A stretch of 64,000 nucleotides of DNA from Fluviicoccus keumensis (GTDB taxonomy: Bacteria > Pseudomonadota > Gammaproteobacteria > Pseudomonadales > Moraxellaceae). Below, in pieces: positions 1 to 7,936 of this stretch. Positions within the stretch are counted from its first letter, which is position 1, and every line of letters begins with the position of its first letter. The notes beneath the pieces were generated by a model that was not told the DNA's origin, ran no database searches, and saw only the letters and a program-made list of their open reading frames with translations. Made by a program: the position numbers and the translations under genes. The stretch covers positions 1 to 64,000 of the forward strand of contig NZ_SHKX01000010.1 of NCBI RefSeq assembly GCF_004217445.1, given 5' to 3'.

Positions 1-1
1 C

Positions 2-46
2 AACACCACCAAACAGGAGAAGCCAAGCACCAAAAAAGCTGCTTAA
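2..46 (+). CDS. possible C-terminal end of an upstream gene (partial)
   Basis: The frame starting at base 2 is open from the window edge and reads 14 residues (NTTKQEKPSTKKAA) to a TAA at 44-46. A Lys/Ala-rich hydrophilic tail of this kind is common at the end of bacterial proteins, and a GC-rich hairpin follows at 54-70. Only the tail is in view, so no function can be given, and a chance open frame cannot be excluded. Confidence 0.3.
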   Translation, partial: NTTKQEKPSTKKAA

Positions 47-53
47 ATGAACA

Positions 54-70
54 ACCCGCCGGGGGCGGGT
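54..70. terminator. small GC-rich hairpin between convergent reading frames
   Basis: ACCCGCC and GGCGGGT form a perfect 7-bp stem with a GGG loop. It lies just after the possible gene end at 46 and downstream of the leftward Hint-domain gene. Neither side has a T-run, so a classical intrinsic terminator is not established. Bases 71-182 contain nothing else I can support. Confidence 0.3.
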
Positions 71-182
71 GTCAGGTGAATACTGTCACTGTACAGTTTA
101 TATGATTTACTTTTGGGTTCAATAGCGGCCACTCGTGACGACACGGGAGACTTCATCAAATTAGCAGGTAACAGCATATGTA

Positions 183-1667
183 TCAATTTTTGTTATGTAC
201 AAAAAAACCATCAACACCGACATAATAAGCTCCATTATCACCCACCTCCAAATCAAAAATTGTCGATTTATACGTTTCGTTTTTATAAACACTATCATCA
301 GCGCCAGGCAAGTTACCCCAAGTTTGATTGGAGCTGAAGAAATATTTTTTGTACATTTCGCCAGGGTCATTTGCATCAAATCTGATGTAAACCCCTTCAT
401 CAACTGAGCGGTCTACGAACATCCACGCTCTAACTTCGTCTCCAACAACAGAATTATATAGTGGCTCCGATTTAAGAACGAAGCATTCATCGCCTGCATC
501 AATACAACCAAGATATTTCCCCGTACATATTTTCTCAGCTGCCATCCATCCACTTTCATTAACCCAAAATTGATGACTATAGGCTGATATAATGCACTCC
601 ATGCTTTCTGTTTTACAGTTGATTGCAAAAATAGCCCAAAGTGGCTTATCCGTATATTTAAATATTTTCAAGATTGGCTTGAATGAAATTTCACCAACAT
701 CACTTTCCGGCTTGGATAAAACCATATCTCCGGGCTGAATTATTTCAATAGAAACCAAACCCTTATCCGTATGAACAAGCGTTCCCGCTACAAAACCGCC
801 TACTCGTTTCTCTGCCACCGCGCAACAATTTGATTCATCATGGTCAGCATCACAATCAGCGACCGTATTATTGCGTTCCTCCTGCTGGCATTCGCATCCT
901 TCCTCATAAGACTGATGGAATTTTATATTGACTGGCTCAGATTCATAACCGCTTGAACTGCTGACCAAAACACCATAATCACCGACATAATAAGTGTTAT
1001 ATTGAGAAATCTCAAAATCATAAACCTTCGCCGTATGCTTTTCATACGCTTGAATGTACCCATCATCAAAAGGCAAAGATCCACTGCCCTGTTCTGATTC
1101 CAAAAAATATTTTGCATAGGGAGCTCCGGGGTCACTCGAATTGATATCGATAAACACACCGGCATCTACAGAACGATCAACAAACATCCAAACCCTAGCC
1201 TCATTGTTAACTATCGCCTTATATAGAGGCTCTGACTTTATTACAAAACATGTCGAATCTTCGTCAGCATACTTAAGAAAATTATTTGGTCTAACGAATT
1301 CGGCCGGTATCCATCCTATACCATCAACCCAAAACCGTTGGTTATAGGCCGAGATCAAACAATCTATCTTTAATGTATTTGTATTTATCGCAAAAACAAC
1401 CCATATCGGATTATCTTCATACGCAAATTTCTTCACAACAGATTTAAACAAAGGCTTGCCAAATAAGCCTTCCGGCTTGGACAATACCATATCGCCAACC
1501 TGAATATTCTCAATAGAAACTAATCCCTTATCCGTATGAACAAGCGTTCCCGCCACAAAACCACCAACCTCCTTATTCTCTATCGCAGCCAGATATGTAC
1601 TGTCGCCATCAGCAATCTCATTGGCCTCATGCATTGCATAAGACTTCAGCTCGGAATTATGTACCAT
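183..1667 (-). CDS. protein with two tandem Hint (hedgehog/intein-like) domains
   Basis: The 494-residue product is two copies of one module. Copy 1 begins at residue 34 (VGGFVAGTLVHTDKG), copy 2 at residue 289. Each has the Hint opening FVAGTLVHT-(x)-VGDMVLSKPE and a closing YYVG strand (residues 227-230 and 481-484); the protein ends in the typical Hint terminus VHN (490-492). In known Hint domains the residue before FVAGT is the nucleophilic Cys; here both copies have Gly (G36, G291), so self-cleavage looks disabled. A Cys-rich acidic linker (C248, C250, C262, C271, C272) joins the copies. No signal peptide, toxin or other effector domain is visible. The ATG at 1667 has an AGAGGG upstream and an in-frame stop six codons before it. 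The gene is much more AT-rich than the rest of the window, which suggests transfer. The fold is a motif-based call; the role is unknown. Confidence 0.72.
   Translation of the reverse strand: MVHNSELKSYAMHEANEIADGDSTYLAAIENKEVGGFVAGTLVHTDKGLVSIENIQVGDMVLSKPEGLFGKPLFKSVVKKFAYEDNPIWVVFAINTNTLKIDCLISAYNQRFWVDGIGWIPAEFVRPNNFLKYADEDSTCFVIKSEPLYKAIVNNEARVWMFVDRSVDAGVFIDINSSDPGAPYAKYFLESEQGSGSLPFDDGYIQAYEKHTAKVYDFEISQYNTYYVGDYGVLVSSSSGYESEPVNIKFHQSYEEGCECQQEERNNTVADCDADHDESNCCAVAEKRVGGFVAGTLVHTDKGLVSIEIIQPGDMVLSKPESDVGEISFKPILKIFKYTDKPLWAIFAINCKTESMECIISAYSHQFWVNESGWMAAEKICTGKYLGCIDAGDECFVLKSEPLYNSVVGDEVRAWMFVDRSVDEGVYIRFDANDPGEMYKKYFFSSNQTWGNLPGADDSVYKNETYKSTIFDLEVGDNGAYYVGVDGFFVHNKN
760..1553. repeat. 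29-bp direct repeat marking the internal duplication
   Basis: Bases 760-788 and 1525-1553 are identical over 29 bp (beginning CCCTTATCCGTATGAAC). They are 765 bp apart, exactly 255 codons, and encode the HTDKGLV part of both Hint modules. The rest of the two modules has diverged, so either the duplication is old with this core conserved, or the core is being homogenised by gene conversion. Confidence 0.8.
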
Positions 1668-1779
1668 AAACCTTTTCCCTCTTTAAAATATTTCCTCTAT
1701 CAATACGAGGATAATGCTTTATATATCCATCCCCGCACTCCGCGCGGCCTCAGAAGCACTACGCTGTTTTATCACAAAA

Positions 1780-2793
1780 TCAGCCGCTCACCGCCCTCAC
1801 CCCCGACGGCGCCACCCCCTCCCACCGCTTGAACGCCCGCCTGAAATTCGCCACATCCGAATACCCCAGCAAAAACGCAATCTCCTGAATCGACAACCGC
1901 CCCGACTTCAAATGCTCCAGCGCCAGCCTGTGCCGCACCTCCTCCAGCACCTGCTTGAACGACGTCCCTTCCTCAATCAACCGCCGATGCAGCGTGCGCG
2001 GCGTCAAATGGAACAACCGCGCCACCATCTGCAACGACGGAAACCCGTTCTGTTGCTCCAGCATCAACCGCCGCACCCGCGCCGCCATCGACACCTGCCG
2101 CGTCATCTTCTCCAGCTCACGGCGGCAAATCTCCACCGCCTCGCTGAACGCCGCCGGATCGGCCATCCTCAACGGCATATCCAGTTGCGCCATCGGCAAT
2201 GAAAACCCCGTCCAGCCCGCCCCGTAACGCACCCCGCACTTGCAGAATTCCGCCGCCAGCCGCGCATCCGCGTCGGACCCGGCAAAGTCAAACGCCACCT
2301 CCCGCACCTGACACGCCCCCATCGTAATGAAGTCGAGAATGTTGCGGATCGACAGCACCACCGTTTCCAGCCCCATGCGCCGGGTTTTCCCCAAAGGTAC
2401 ACTCTCCCGGAAACACACCCGCAACATCCCGTCCTGCTCTTCCTGGCTCATCGCCACCAACGTGATGCGCAAGGCCAGAAATTGCTCCAGCAATCCCAGC
2501 ACCTGCCGCAACGAGCCGCCGTTCAACGCGGCATAGCTCAGCACGCCATGTGTATTGCCCAGCAGCCGCGACCCCAGCAGCAGCCCCAATGCGGGTTCGC
2601 CCGTTAGGCGTACCGCATCCTCCATGAGCAGCAGGAAACCGGACAGGGAAAACCCGACCGCCGCCTCATCCAGCCCCTCCGGAGTCAGACCCGCGCGCGC
2701 CAGCCAGGCTACGGTATCAACACCGGCATTGCCGACCAGCTCGGTCAGCTGGCGCAAGTAATACCCAGGAAGAAACACATCTTTGGACGTCAT
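1780..2793 (-). CDS. AraC-family transcriptional regulator (arabinose-binding-like N-terminus)
   Basis: This 337-residue protein has the two-part layout of the OruR/ArgR-like AraC subgroup. About 200 N-terminal residues match the PF12625 style of ligand domain (GLLLGSRL, YAALNGGSLRQVL). The C-terminal part is a double helix-turn-helix with the signature PSLQMVARLFHLTPRTLHRR followed by IQEIAFLLGYSDVANFRRAFKRW. An ATG at 2793 preceded by GGGGAG at 9 nt is preferred over the TTG three codons upstream. It is divergent from alkB with about 150 bp between them, so it is the likely regulator of alkane oxidation. The inducer is not known. Confidence 0.88.
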   Translation of the reverse strand: MTSKDVFLPGYYLRQLTELVGNAGVDTVAWLARAGLTPEGLDEAAVGFSLSGFLLLMEDAVRLTGEPALGLLLGSRLLGNTHGVLSYAALNGGSLRQVLGLLEQFLALRITLVAMSQEEQDGMLRVCFRESVPLGKTRRMGLETVVLSIRNILDFITMGACQVREVAFDFAGSDADARLAAEFCKCGVRYGAGWTGFSLPMAQLDMPLRMADPAAFSEAVEICRRELEKMTRQVSMAARVRRLMLEQQNGFPSLQMVARLFHLTPRTLHRRLIEEGTSFKQVLEEVRHRLALEHLKSGRLSIQEIAFLLGYSDVANFRRAFKRWEGVAPSGVRAVSG

Positions 2794-2847
2794 GGCAGGC
2801 AACTCCCCGTCTTTTTATGCTTTTGGAAGGATCGGCAATGACCGGAT

Positions 2848-2874
2848 TGTCAAAAAATGACCCCTGCCTGTCAA
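2848..2874. promoter_or_regulatory. candidate AraC-type operator between regulator and alkB
   Basis: Two TGTCAA hexamers sit at 2848-2853 and 2869-2874, 21 bp apart (two helical turns), as expected for direct-repeat half-sites of AraC-family activators. The same stretch also holds an inverted pair GGATTG/CAATCC and an inner GTCA-AAAAA-TGAC. No clear -35/-10 pair was found beside it, which is common for activator-dependent promoters. Confidence 0.4.
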
Positions 2875-2949
2875 TCCCGAACCTGTCGCCGCGGCGTAGC
2901 CACGCCTATGCTCAACCTCATCGCAAACCCCGCACAGAAGGTGAATAAC

Positions 2950-4182
2950 ATGGGCTCGCAAGCACCCGAACAGGCTATTCAGGCCGCCACCCCCATCCAT
3001 CCGTCCGGCTGGAAAGACCGCAAGCGCCATCTGTGGATGCTGGGAGCGGCCCAGCCGGTGATTGGTGCCGCCATGCTGGCCGCCTACGCCGTTGCCCCGA
3101 AAAAACTGCGTGCCTTGGCTTGGGCAGGCCCCGTCATGCACAACGTCATCATCCCCGCGCTGGACCAACTGATCGGCGAGGACACCCATAACCCGCCCGA
3201 AGACGCCATTCCCGGGCTGGAGCAGGACCCCTATTACAACCGGCTGGTCAAGGCTTTCATCCCCACGCAATTTGCCGTGACGCTGTTCGGTTGCTGGGCG
3301 GCCACGCGCAAGAACGTGCCGCTGGCCGACCGCATCGGCATCGCCATGAGCGTCGGTACGATGAACGGCCTGGGCATCAACACCGCCCACGAATTGGGCC
3401 ACAAGCAGGACAGCGAGAATCGCAACGCCTCGCTGCTGGCGCTGGCCCCGACCTTCTATACCCATTTCCGGGTGGAACATAACTATGGCCACCACAAGCG
3501 CGTCGCCACGCCGGAAGACCCCGCGTCCAGCCGCATGGGGGAAAGCTTCTGGAAGTTCCTGCCGCGCACCGTCATCGGCAGCCTGAAGTCGGCCATCGAC
3601 ATCGAAAAGCAGCGTCTGGAGCGCAAGGGCAAGTCCTTCTGGAGTCTGGAAAACGAACTGCTGCAAGGCTGGGCGATCAGCGCCGGACTGGTCGGCGCGG
3701 CGACGGCGATTTGCGGGCCGCGCGCCATCCCGTTCATGGTGGCGCAAGGCGCTTACGGCGCCAGCCTGCTGGAGGTGGTGAACTATCTGGAGCACTACGG
3801 CCTGAAGCGCCGTCAGGATGAAAACGGCAAGTACGAGCGCACGCTGCCCGAGCACAGCTGGAACAGCAACTTCATCCTGTCCAACCTGCTGACCTACCAT
3901 TTGCAGCGTCACAGCGACCATCACGCCAACCCGACGCGCAGTTACCAGTCGCTGCGCCATTTCGAGACCGCCCCGCGCTTGCCGGCCGGTTATCCCGCCA
4001 TGTGGCTGGCCGCCTACATTCCGCCGCTGTGGTACAAGATCATGGACCCGAAACTGGTGGCGCACTACCGGGGCGATCTGTCACGGATCAACCTCGATCC
4101 GCAGCGCCGGGCCGAGCTGCTGGCGAAGTACGGTCAATCCGGTACGGCCACACTTTCCATCGCGGCCGCCAACGCCGCCTGA
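2950..4182 (+). CDS. alkB: alkane 1-monooxygenase (integral-membrane di-iron hydroxylase)
   Basis: AlkB hydroxylates the terminal carbon of medium-chain n-alkanes using electrons from rubredoxin. All signature histidine boxes are present: HELGH at 147-151, EHNYGHH at 176-182, NYLEHYG at 278-284 and LQRHSDHH at 318-325, along with ATPEDPASSRMGE. Hydrophobic segments before and between the boxes fit a membrane hydroxylase, and 410 residues is the usual length. The ATG at 2950 is chosen because AGAAGG lies 7-8 nt upstream; in-frame ATGs at 2857 and 2908 would include the regulatory region. No rubredoxin, rubredoxin reductase or alcohol dehydrogenase gene is adjacent, so the electron-transfer partners must be elsewhere. 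Confidence 0.95.
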   Translation: MGSQAPEQAIQAATPIHPSGWKDRKRHLWMLGAAQPVIGAAMLAAYAVAPKKLRALAWAGPVMHNVIIPALDQLIGEDTHNPPEDAIPGLEQDPYYNRLVKAFIPTQFAVTLFGCWAATRKNVPLADRIGIAMSVGTMNGLGINTAHELGHKQDSENRNASLLALAPTFYTHFRVEHNYGHHKRVATPEDPASSRMGESFWKFLPRTVIGSLKSAIDIEKQRLERKGKSFWSLENELLQGWAISAGLVGAATAICGPRAIPFMVAQGAYGASLLEVVNYLEHYGLKRRQDENGKYERTLPEHSWNSNFILSNLLTYHLQRHSDHHANPTRSYQSLRHFETAPRLPAGYPAMWLAAYIPPLWYKIMDPKLVAHYRGDLSRINLDPQRRAELLAKYGQSGTATLSIAAANAA

Positions 4183-4310
4183 CCCTGAAACCCGGACACC
4201 TGCCGCCCCGACCGGCAGGCTGTCCGCATCCCTGCCCCTCGGCTTTCGCCACCGCCGGAATTCGATCTTCACCTTGTCAAGCAAGCTGTACAAAAAGCCC
4301 CATGCAACAG

Positions 4311-4319
4311 TGCTAGAAT
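4311..4319 (+). promoter_or_regulatory. extended -10 element upstream of dacC
   Basis: TGCTAGAAT matches an extended -10 (TGnTATAAT-like) about 50 nt before the dacC start. No good -35 is visible at 16-18 bp, which is tolerated in extended -10 promoters. Confidence 0.4.
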
Positions 4320-4369
4320 CCTTGCCATCGAACCATCCCATACCCCCCAATCAAGGAAACGCACGCATC

Positions 4370-5521
4370 ATGGCCCGCACGCTTGCTGCCTTCGGCTTCG
4401 CCGCCTTCACCGCCTCCATCGTTAACGCCGCCACCATCGTTCCCGCCGCGCCCGTGCTTGAAAACAAGGGTTTCGTGGTCATGGACTACGATTCCGGCCA
4501 GATCCTCGCTTCGTCCAACCCCGACCAGCGCCTGGCCCCGGCCTCGCTGACCAAGATGATGACCAGCTTCCTGGTGGAACAGCGCCTGATCAAGGGCACG
4601 CTGAAGGAAACCGATCCGGTGATGATGAGCGAGTCCGCCTGGTGCCGCGGCACCAGCGCCGAGTCCTGCATGTACGTGCCGGTCAATACGACCGCGCCGG
4701 TCATCGACATGCTGCGCGGCGTCATCATCCAGTCCGGGAACGACGCCTCCAAGGCGCTGGCAGAACACATCGGCGGCAACGAGCCGGCCTTTGCCGAGCT
4801 GATGAATGCCGAAGCCAAACGTCTGGGCATGAACGGCACCCATTTCGCCAACGCCACCGGCCTCTCCGACCCCAACCACTACACCACCGCGCACGACATG
4901 GCGGTGCTGGCGCGCGCCATCATCCACGACAGCAGCAAGTACTACCCGATCTACTCCGAGAAGGAGTTCACCTTCAACAACATCAAGCAGGGCAACCGCA
5001 ACGCCCTGCTCTACACCGACCCCACCGTCGACGGCCTGAAAACCGGTCATACCGAAGAAGCCGGCTACTGCCTGACCGCCTCCAGCAAGCGCGGCCCCAT
5101 GCGCCTGATCTCGGTGGTGATGGGCACGCCCACCATGCAAGCCCGCGCCGACCAGACCCGCGCGCTGTTCAACTGGGGCTTCGCCAACTTCGAAACCGCT
5201 CAGGTGCGCCCGAAGGGCCAGGAACTGGGCAAGCCCGTCGTCTGGTTCGGCAAGGCGGACACCGTGTCGGTGGGCCTGGCCAACGACATGAACGTGACGC
5301 TGCCGCGCGGTCAAAAGGACCAGCTCAAGCTGAGCCTGCAATTGCCCGCCTCGCTGGACGCCCCGATCAAGGCTGGTCAGGAAGTCGGCAAGGTCGTGGT
5401 GACGCTGGACGGCAAGCCGGTCGCGGAACAAGCGCTGGTGGCGCTGCAGCCGGTCGAGGAAGCCAATTTCTTCGTGCGCGCCTGGCACCACATCAAGAAG
5501 TTCTTCGCCAGCCTGTTCTGA
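4370..5521 (+). CDS. dacC: D-alanyl-D-alanine carboxypeptidase (PBP5/6 family)
   Basis: Trims the terminal D-Ala from peptidoglycan pentapeptides in the periplasm. The 383-residue protein has a cleavable signal peptide (about residues 1-20, ending IVNA), the penicillin-binding triad SLTK (59-62), SGN (122-124) and KTG (224-226), a C-terminal beta-sandwich domain, and an amphipathic end (HIKKFFASLF) typical of PBP5-type membrane anchoring. The ATG at 4370 follows AAGGAAA. It converges on the anti-sigma gene, with a strong inverted repeat in between. It could equally be named dacA; the paralogue cannot be fixed from sequence alone. Confidence 0.92.
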   Translation: MARTLAAFGFAAFTASIVNAATIVPAAPVLENKGFVVMDYDSGQILASSNPDQRLAPASLTKMMTSFLVEQRLIKGTLKETDPVMMSESAWCRGTSAESCMYVPVNTTAPVIDMLRGVIIQSGNDASKALAEHIGGNEPAFAELMNAEAKRLGMNGTHFANATGLSDPNHYTTAHDMAVLARAIIHDSSKYYPIYSEKEFTFNNIKQGNRNALLYTDPTVDGLKTGHTEEAGYCLTASSKRGPMRLISVVMGTPTMQARADQTRALFNWGFANFETAQVRPKGQELGKPVVWFGKADTVSVGLANDMNVTLPRGQKDQLKLSLQLPASLDAPIKAGQEVGKVVVTLDGKPVAEQALVALQPVEEANFFVRAWHHIKKFFASLF

Positions 5522-5528
5522 GACCATC

Positions 5529-5562
5529 CGGCATCAGGAGCGCCTTGGCGCTCCTGATGCCG
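5529..5562. terminator. 16-bp perfect inverted repeat between convergent genes
   Basis: The arms 5529-5544 and 5547-5562 are perfectly complementary around a TT centre, with core GGAGCGCC/GGCGCTCC. The position between convergent dacC and the anti-sigma gene suits a bidirectional transcription stop, but there is no T-run. The same core recurs at 25588-25610, so it may belong to a dispersed hairpin family. Confidence 0.5.
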
Positions 5563-5573
5563 CCAGCGGAGCG

Positions 5574-6269
5574 TCAAAGCACCATCTTGCCGGTAAACAG
5601 CACCGGCCCGGTCGGACTGCCGGTTGGCGACCCGCCGCGAGGTTCCAGACTGATCGCCAGAATCCGGCCTTCTCCCAAACGCTGACGTTGCGCTGCGGTG
5701 AATGTCAGCTCCCCATCCTGTTCCTGCCTGCGGATCACCCCCAACGACAAGGGCTTTTCGCGGGCCACCACCCATAGCTCCAGGTCACGGTCAGAAGGCA
5801 CAACCGTTTTCTGCAGCCCGGTCAGCTTCAGGGTCTGGCCATCGGCGCTCATGCGCACAATCCAGGCCGGTTCGGCCTTGTCGGTACTCAACACCGCCAG
5901 ATCACGATAGACCGGCAGGGCTGCCTGCGGATCCATCCACAGACGCCATACCAGCAGGCCCGTGATGAAGGCCGCCGTCATGCTGCCCCCCCAGGCCCAC
6001 CATGCCCAGAACGGCATGCGGGCCGGCGTTTTCGACTCACTGAAGCCCAGACGACGGCTGATGCCGGGCCACAGCGTGTCCGGCAAGGGTTGCGGCCGGA
6101 CCTGGACGGCCAGCGGCGCCAGACGCATTTCCCACGCCTGAACCAGACGCCGCAAGGCGGGCTGTTCGGCCATAAGCGCCTCAAAACGCACTCTGGCGCC
6201 GCCCTGCAAGGTACCCAATACATATTCCGCCGCAAGGCGTCGCTGCAATTCGGGCTGCTGATAGTTCAT
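5574..6269 (-). CDS. anti-sigma factor, RskA/anti-sigma-K family
   Basis: This 231-residue single-pass membrane protein has a cytosolic N-terminal anti-sigma domain (AAEYVLGTL, residues 13-21, typical of RskA), one transmembrane segment at about 88-111, and a periplasmic RskA C-terminal domain (DRDLELWVVAREKPLSLGVI). It should hold the ECF sigma factor inactive until an envelope signal triggers proteolysis. The start at 6269 gives an ATGA overlap with the sigma gene stop, so the pair is translationally coupled. Last gene of the operon starting at 10828. Confidence 0.85.
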   Translation of the reverse strand: MNYQQPELQRRLAAEYVLGTLQGGARVRFEALMAEQPALRRLVQAWEMRLAPLAVQVRPQPLPDTLWPGISRRLGFSESKTPARMPFWAWWAWGGSMTAAFITGLLVWRLWMDPQAALPVYRDLAVLSTDKAEPAWIVRMSADGQTLKLTGLQKTVVPSDRDLELWVVAREKPLSLGVIRRQEQDGELTFTAAQRQRLGEGRILAISLEPRGGSPTGSPTGPVLFTGKMVL

Positions 6270-6808
6270 AGCTGCAAACACCCTTTCAATTTGTCCATAC
6301 CGCGCCTGACCCACGCCTTGACGGTCCCCAGGGGGGCCTGCATGCGCACCGCCAGCTCGCTGTGCGACAGGCCCTGCAGGTACGCCAGCACGACCGACCG
6401 GCGCTGGTTGTCATCCAGATGGGTCAGGCACTGATTGAGCCGGCGGATCTCCGCGGCCGCCTCCACGCTCTCGGAGGGCTCCAGGCAGTCGGCCGCAATC
6501 TCCTCCCACTCGCGCGGGCTCAGATCCGTCGGAGGCAGTTTCTGGCGGCGCAGCTTATCCAGGCAACGGTTGCGCACGATGGTGCTCAGCCAGGCATGCG
6601 CGCTGCCGCGCTCCGCCGCAAAACTGTGGGCGGAATGCCAGATACTGACATAGGCATCCTGCAAGGCCTCCTCCGCCAGATCCTTGCGCCGGGTCACCAG
6701 CAGGGCCAGACCGTACAGCCTGGGAGCGGACAGGCGGTACAGTTGTTCGAAGGCGCGCTGGTCGCCCAATGCGGTTTTTCCCAGCAAAACCGTCAGATCA
6801 TCTGTCAT
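6266..6808 (-). CDS. ECF-type RNA polymerase sigma factor (SigK-like)
   Basis: 180 residues with region 2 (AFEQLYRLSAPRLYGLAL to AEEALQDAYVSIWHSA) and region 4 (LNQCLTHLDDNQRRSVVLAY, then SHSELAVRMQAPLGTVKAW), the standard sigma-70 ECF layout. The ATG at 6806-6808 directly follows the stop of the HupE-like gene, and the 3' end overlaps the anti-sigma gene by 4 bp. A likely target is its own operon; a GGAAC (10893-10889, minus strand) upstream of the DUF4331 gene is the only hint of an ECF -35, and it is weak evidence. Confidence 0.92.
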   Translation of the reverse strand: MTDDLTVLLGKTALGDQRAFEQLYRLSAPRLYGLALLVTRRKDLAEEALQDAYVSIWHSAHSFAAERGSAHAWLSTIVRNRCLDKLRRQKLPPTDLSPREWEEIAADCLEPSESVEAAAEIRRLNQCLTHLDDNQRRSVVLAYLQGLSHSELAVRMQAPLGTVKAWVRRGMDKLKGCLQL

Positions 6809-7936
6809 TTATCCCGGTATCCATACTACGTTCAGAATTCGCTGGCCCAGCCACAATCCCGCCACCACCGCAATGGCGACTGACCCGCCCGTAACCACCG
6901 CGCGCTGGTACAGCGCCGAGCGCCGCAGGACGTAGGCCGCCGGTACAAACAGGCCGACGATCAGCAACTGCCCGCTTTCCACGCCCAGATTGAAGCCCAG
7001 CAAGGCAACCAGCAAGGAGTCGGAGCGGGTACTGAGATCGGTCAGGGCGCTGGCAAAGCCGAAGCCATGGATCAGGCCGAAGGCAAAGGCCATCAGGAAA
7101 CGCCACTTGTCGAGCACAGGCTTCAGGTTGTGCATGGCGGCCACCAGGACGGACAGGGCGATGGCGGACTCGACCAGCCGGGAGGGCAAATGCACCCATT
7201 GCAGTGCGGCCAGCACCAGCGTCAAGGAATGCGCCAGCGTGAATGCCGTGACAATCCCGGCCGCGTCCCGCAAGGCCGACGGCCAGCGGCTGACCGGCTG
7301 CCAGCCCCCGCCCTGCCGGATCAGGACAACCGGCAGCAGCAGGGACAACAGGAACAGGATATGGTCGTAGCCGCTCCAGATATGAAACACGCCCTCCTTC
7401 CAGAAATCACGGAAGGTCAGGCTGTGGCTGGGCTGGATCAACGTCAGCGGCTCCGCGGAGGCCGCGACGATTCGTGTCTGGGCGGCCGCGCCTGCCGGTT
7501 GCCACAGGACGATACCGCGATGACTGGGGTCCTCGGCCTGCAGCAAGCGGTACTGCAACGACCAGTCTCCCTGCGCGGGACAGTCGCCCCGCATCTGTAT
7601 CACGGCATAAGCGCCATCCGAGTGCTCATCGGTCATCAACGGCGCGAACTGCCAGGATTGGCAAGCCACGTCGCCCCGCCGCACACTCAGGGCGCTTCTG
7701 ACCAGTGCGGTAATATCGGCTGTTCGCGCCTGCAACTCTCCCCAGGTCAACTCACGGTCGTGGTTCCGGTCCAGGTCCAGCAACAGATCCAGGTCGCTGA
7801 CGGCAATGTCCCAGCGCAGCCCGACCTGCCCGCCCTTGCCGGTATCCAGGGTCAGGTAACTGTCGCTGGCCTTGTGCGCCTGCGCCAGCCCCCCCAGACA
7901 CAGCCACAGCCACAGCAAAATGAAGATCCTGATCAC
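6809..7936 (-). CDS. HupE/UreJ-family membrane protein with N-terminal EF-hand
   Basis: The 375-residue protein has a signal peptide (about 1-20, ending GLAQA), a periplasmic domain of about 160 residues and a polytopic C-terminal half starting near WSGYDHILFLLSLLL, the HupE/UreJ_2 (PF13795-type) signature. Conserved histidines occur in the membrane part (GYDH, AFTLAHS, HNLKP, GLIHGFGFAS). The periplasmic part carries a 12-residue EF-hand-like loop, DRNHDRELTWGE, so calcium binding is plausible. HupE/UreJ relatives are linked to nickel uptake, but the subfamily with this long domain has no proven substrate. It starts at GTG with GGAGG upstream, overlapping the TPR gene stop (GTGA). Confidence 0.82.
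   Translation of the reverse strand: MIRIFILLWLWLCLGGLAQAHKASDSYLTLDTGKGGQVGLRWDIAVSDLDLLLDLDRNHDRELTWGELQARTADITALVRSALSVRRGDVACQSWQFAPLMTDEHSDGAYAVIQMRGDCPAQGDWSLQYRLLQAEDPSHRGIVLWQPAGAAAQTRIVAASAEPLTLIQPSHSLTFRDFWKEGVFHIWSGYDHILFLLSLLLPVVLIRQGGGWQPVSRWPSALRDAAGIVTAFTLAHSLTLVLAALQWVHLPSRLVESAIALSVLVAAMHNLKPVLDKWRFLMAFAFGLIHGFGFASALTDLSTRSDSLLVALLGFNLGVESGQLLIVGLFVPAAYVLRRSALYQRAVVTGGSVAIAVVAGLWLGQRILNVVWIPG

Noticed and set aside
2857..2949. Longer N-terminus of AlkB from ATG 2857
   Set aside because: It would overlap the likely operator, has no good ribosome site, and its residues do not look like AlkB; ATG 2950 has AGAAGG.
2815..4065. 416-residue open frame antisense to alkB
   Set aside because: It mirrors the alkB codons, is rich in Gln/Arg/Gly/His as GC-rich shadows are, and shows no family motif.
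4313..5527. 404-residue open frame antisense to dacC
   Set aside because: Shadow of a strongly supported penicillin-binding protein; low-complexity His/Gly/Val composition.
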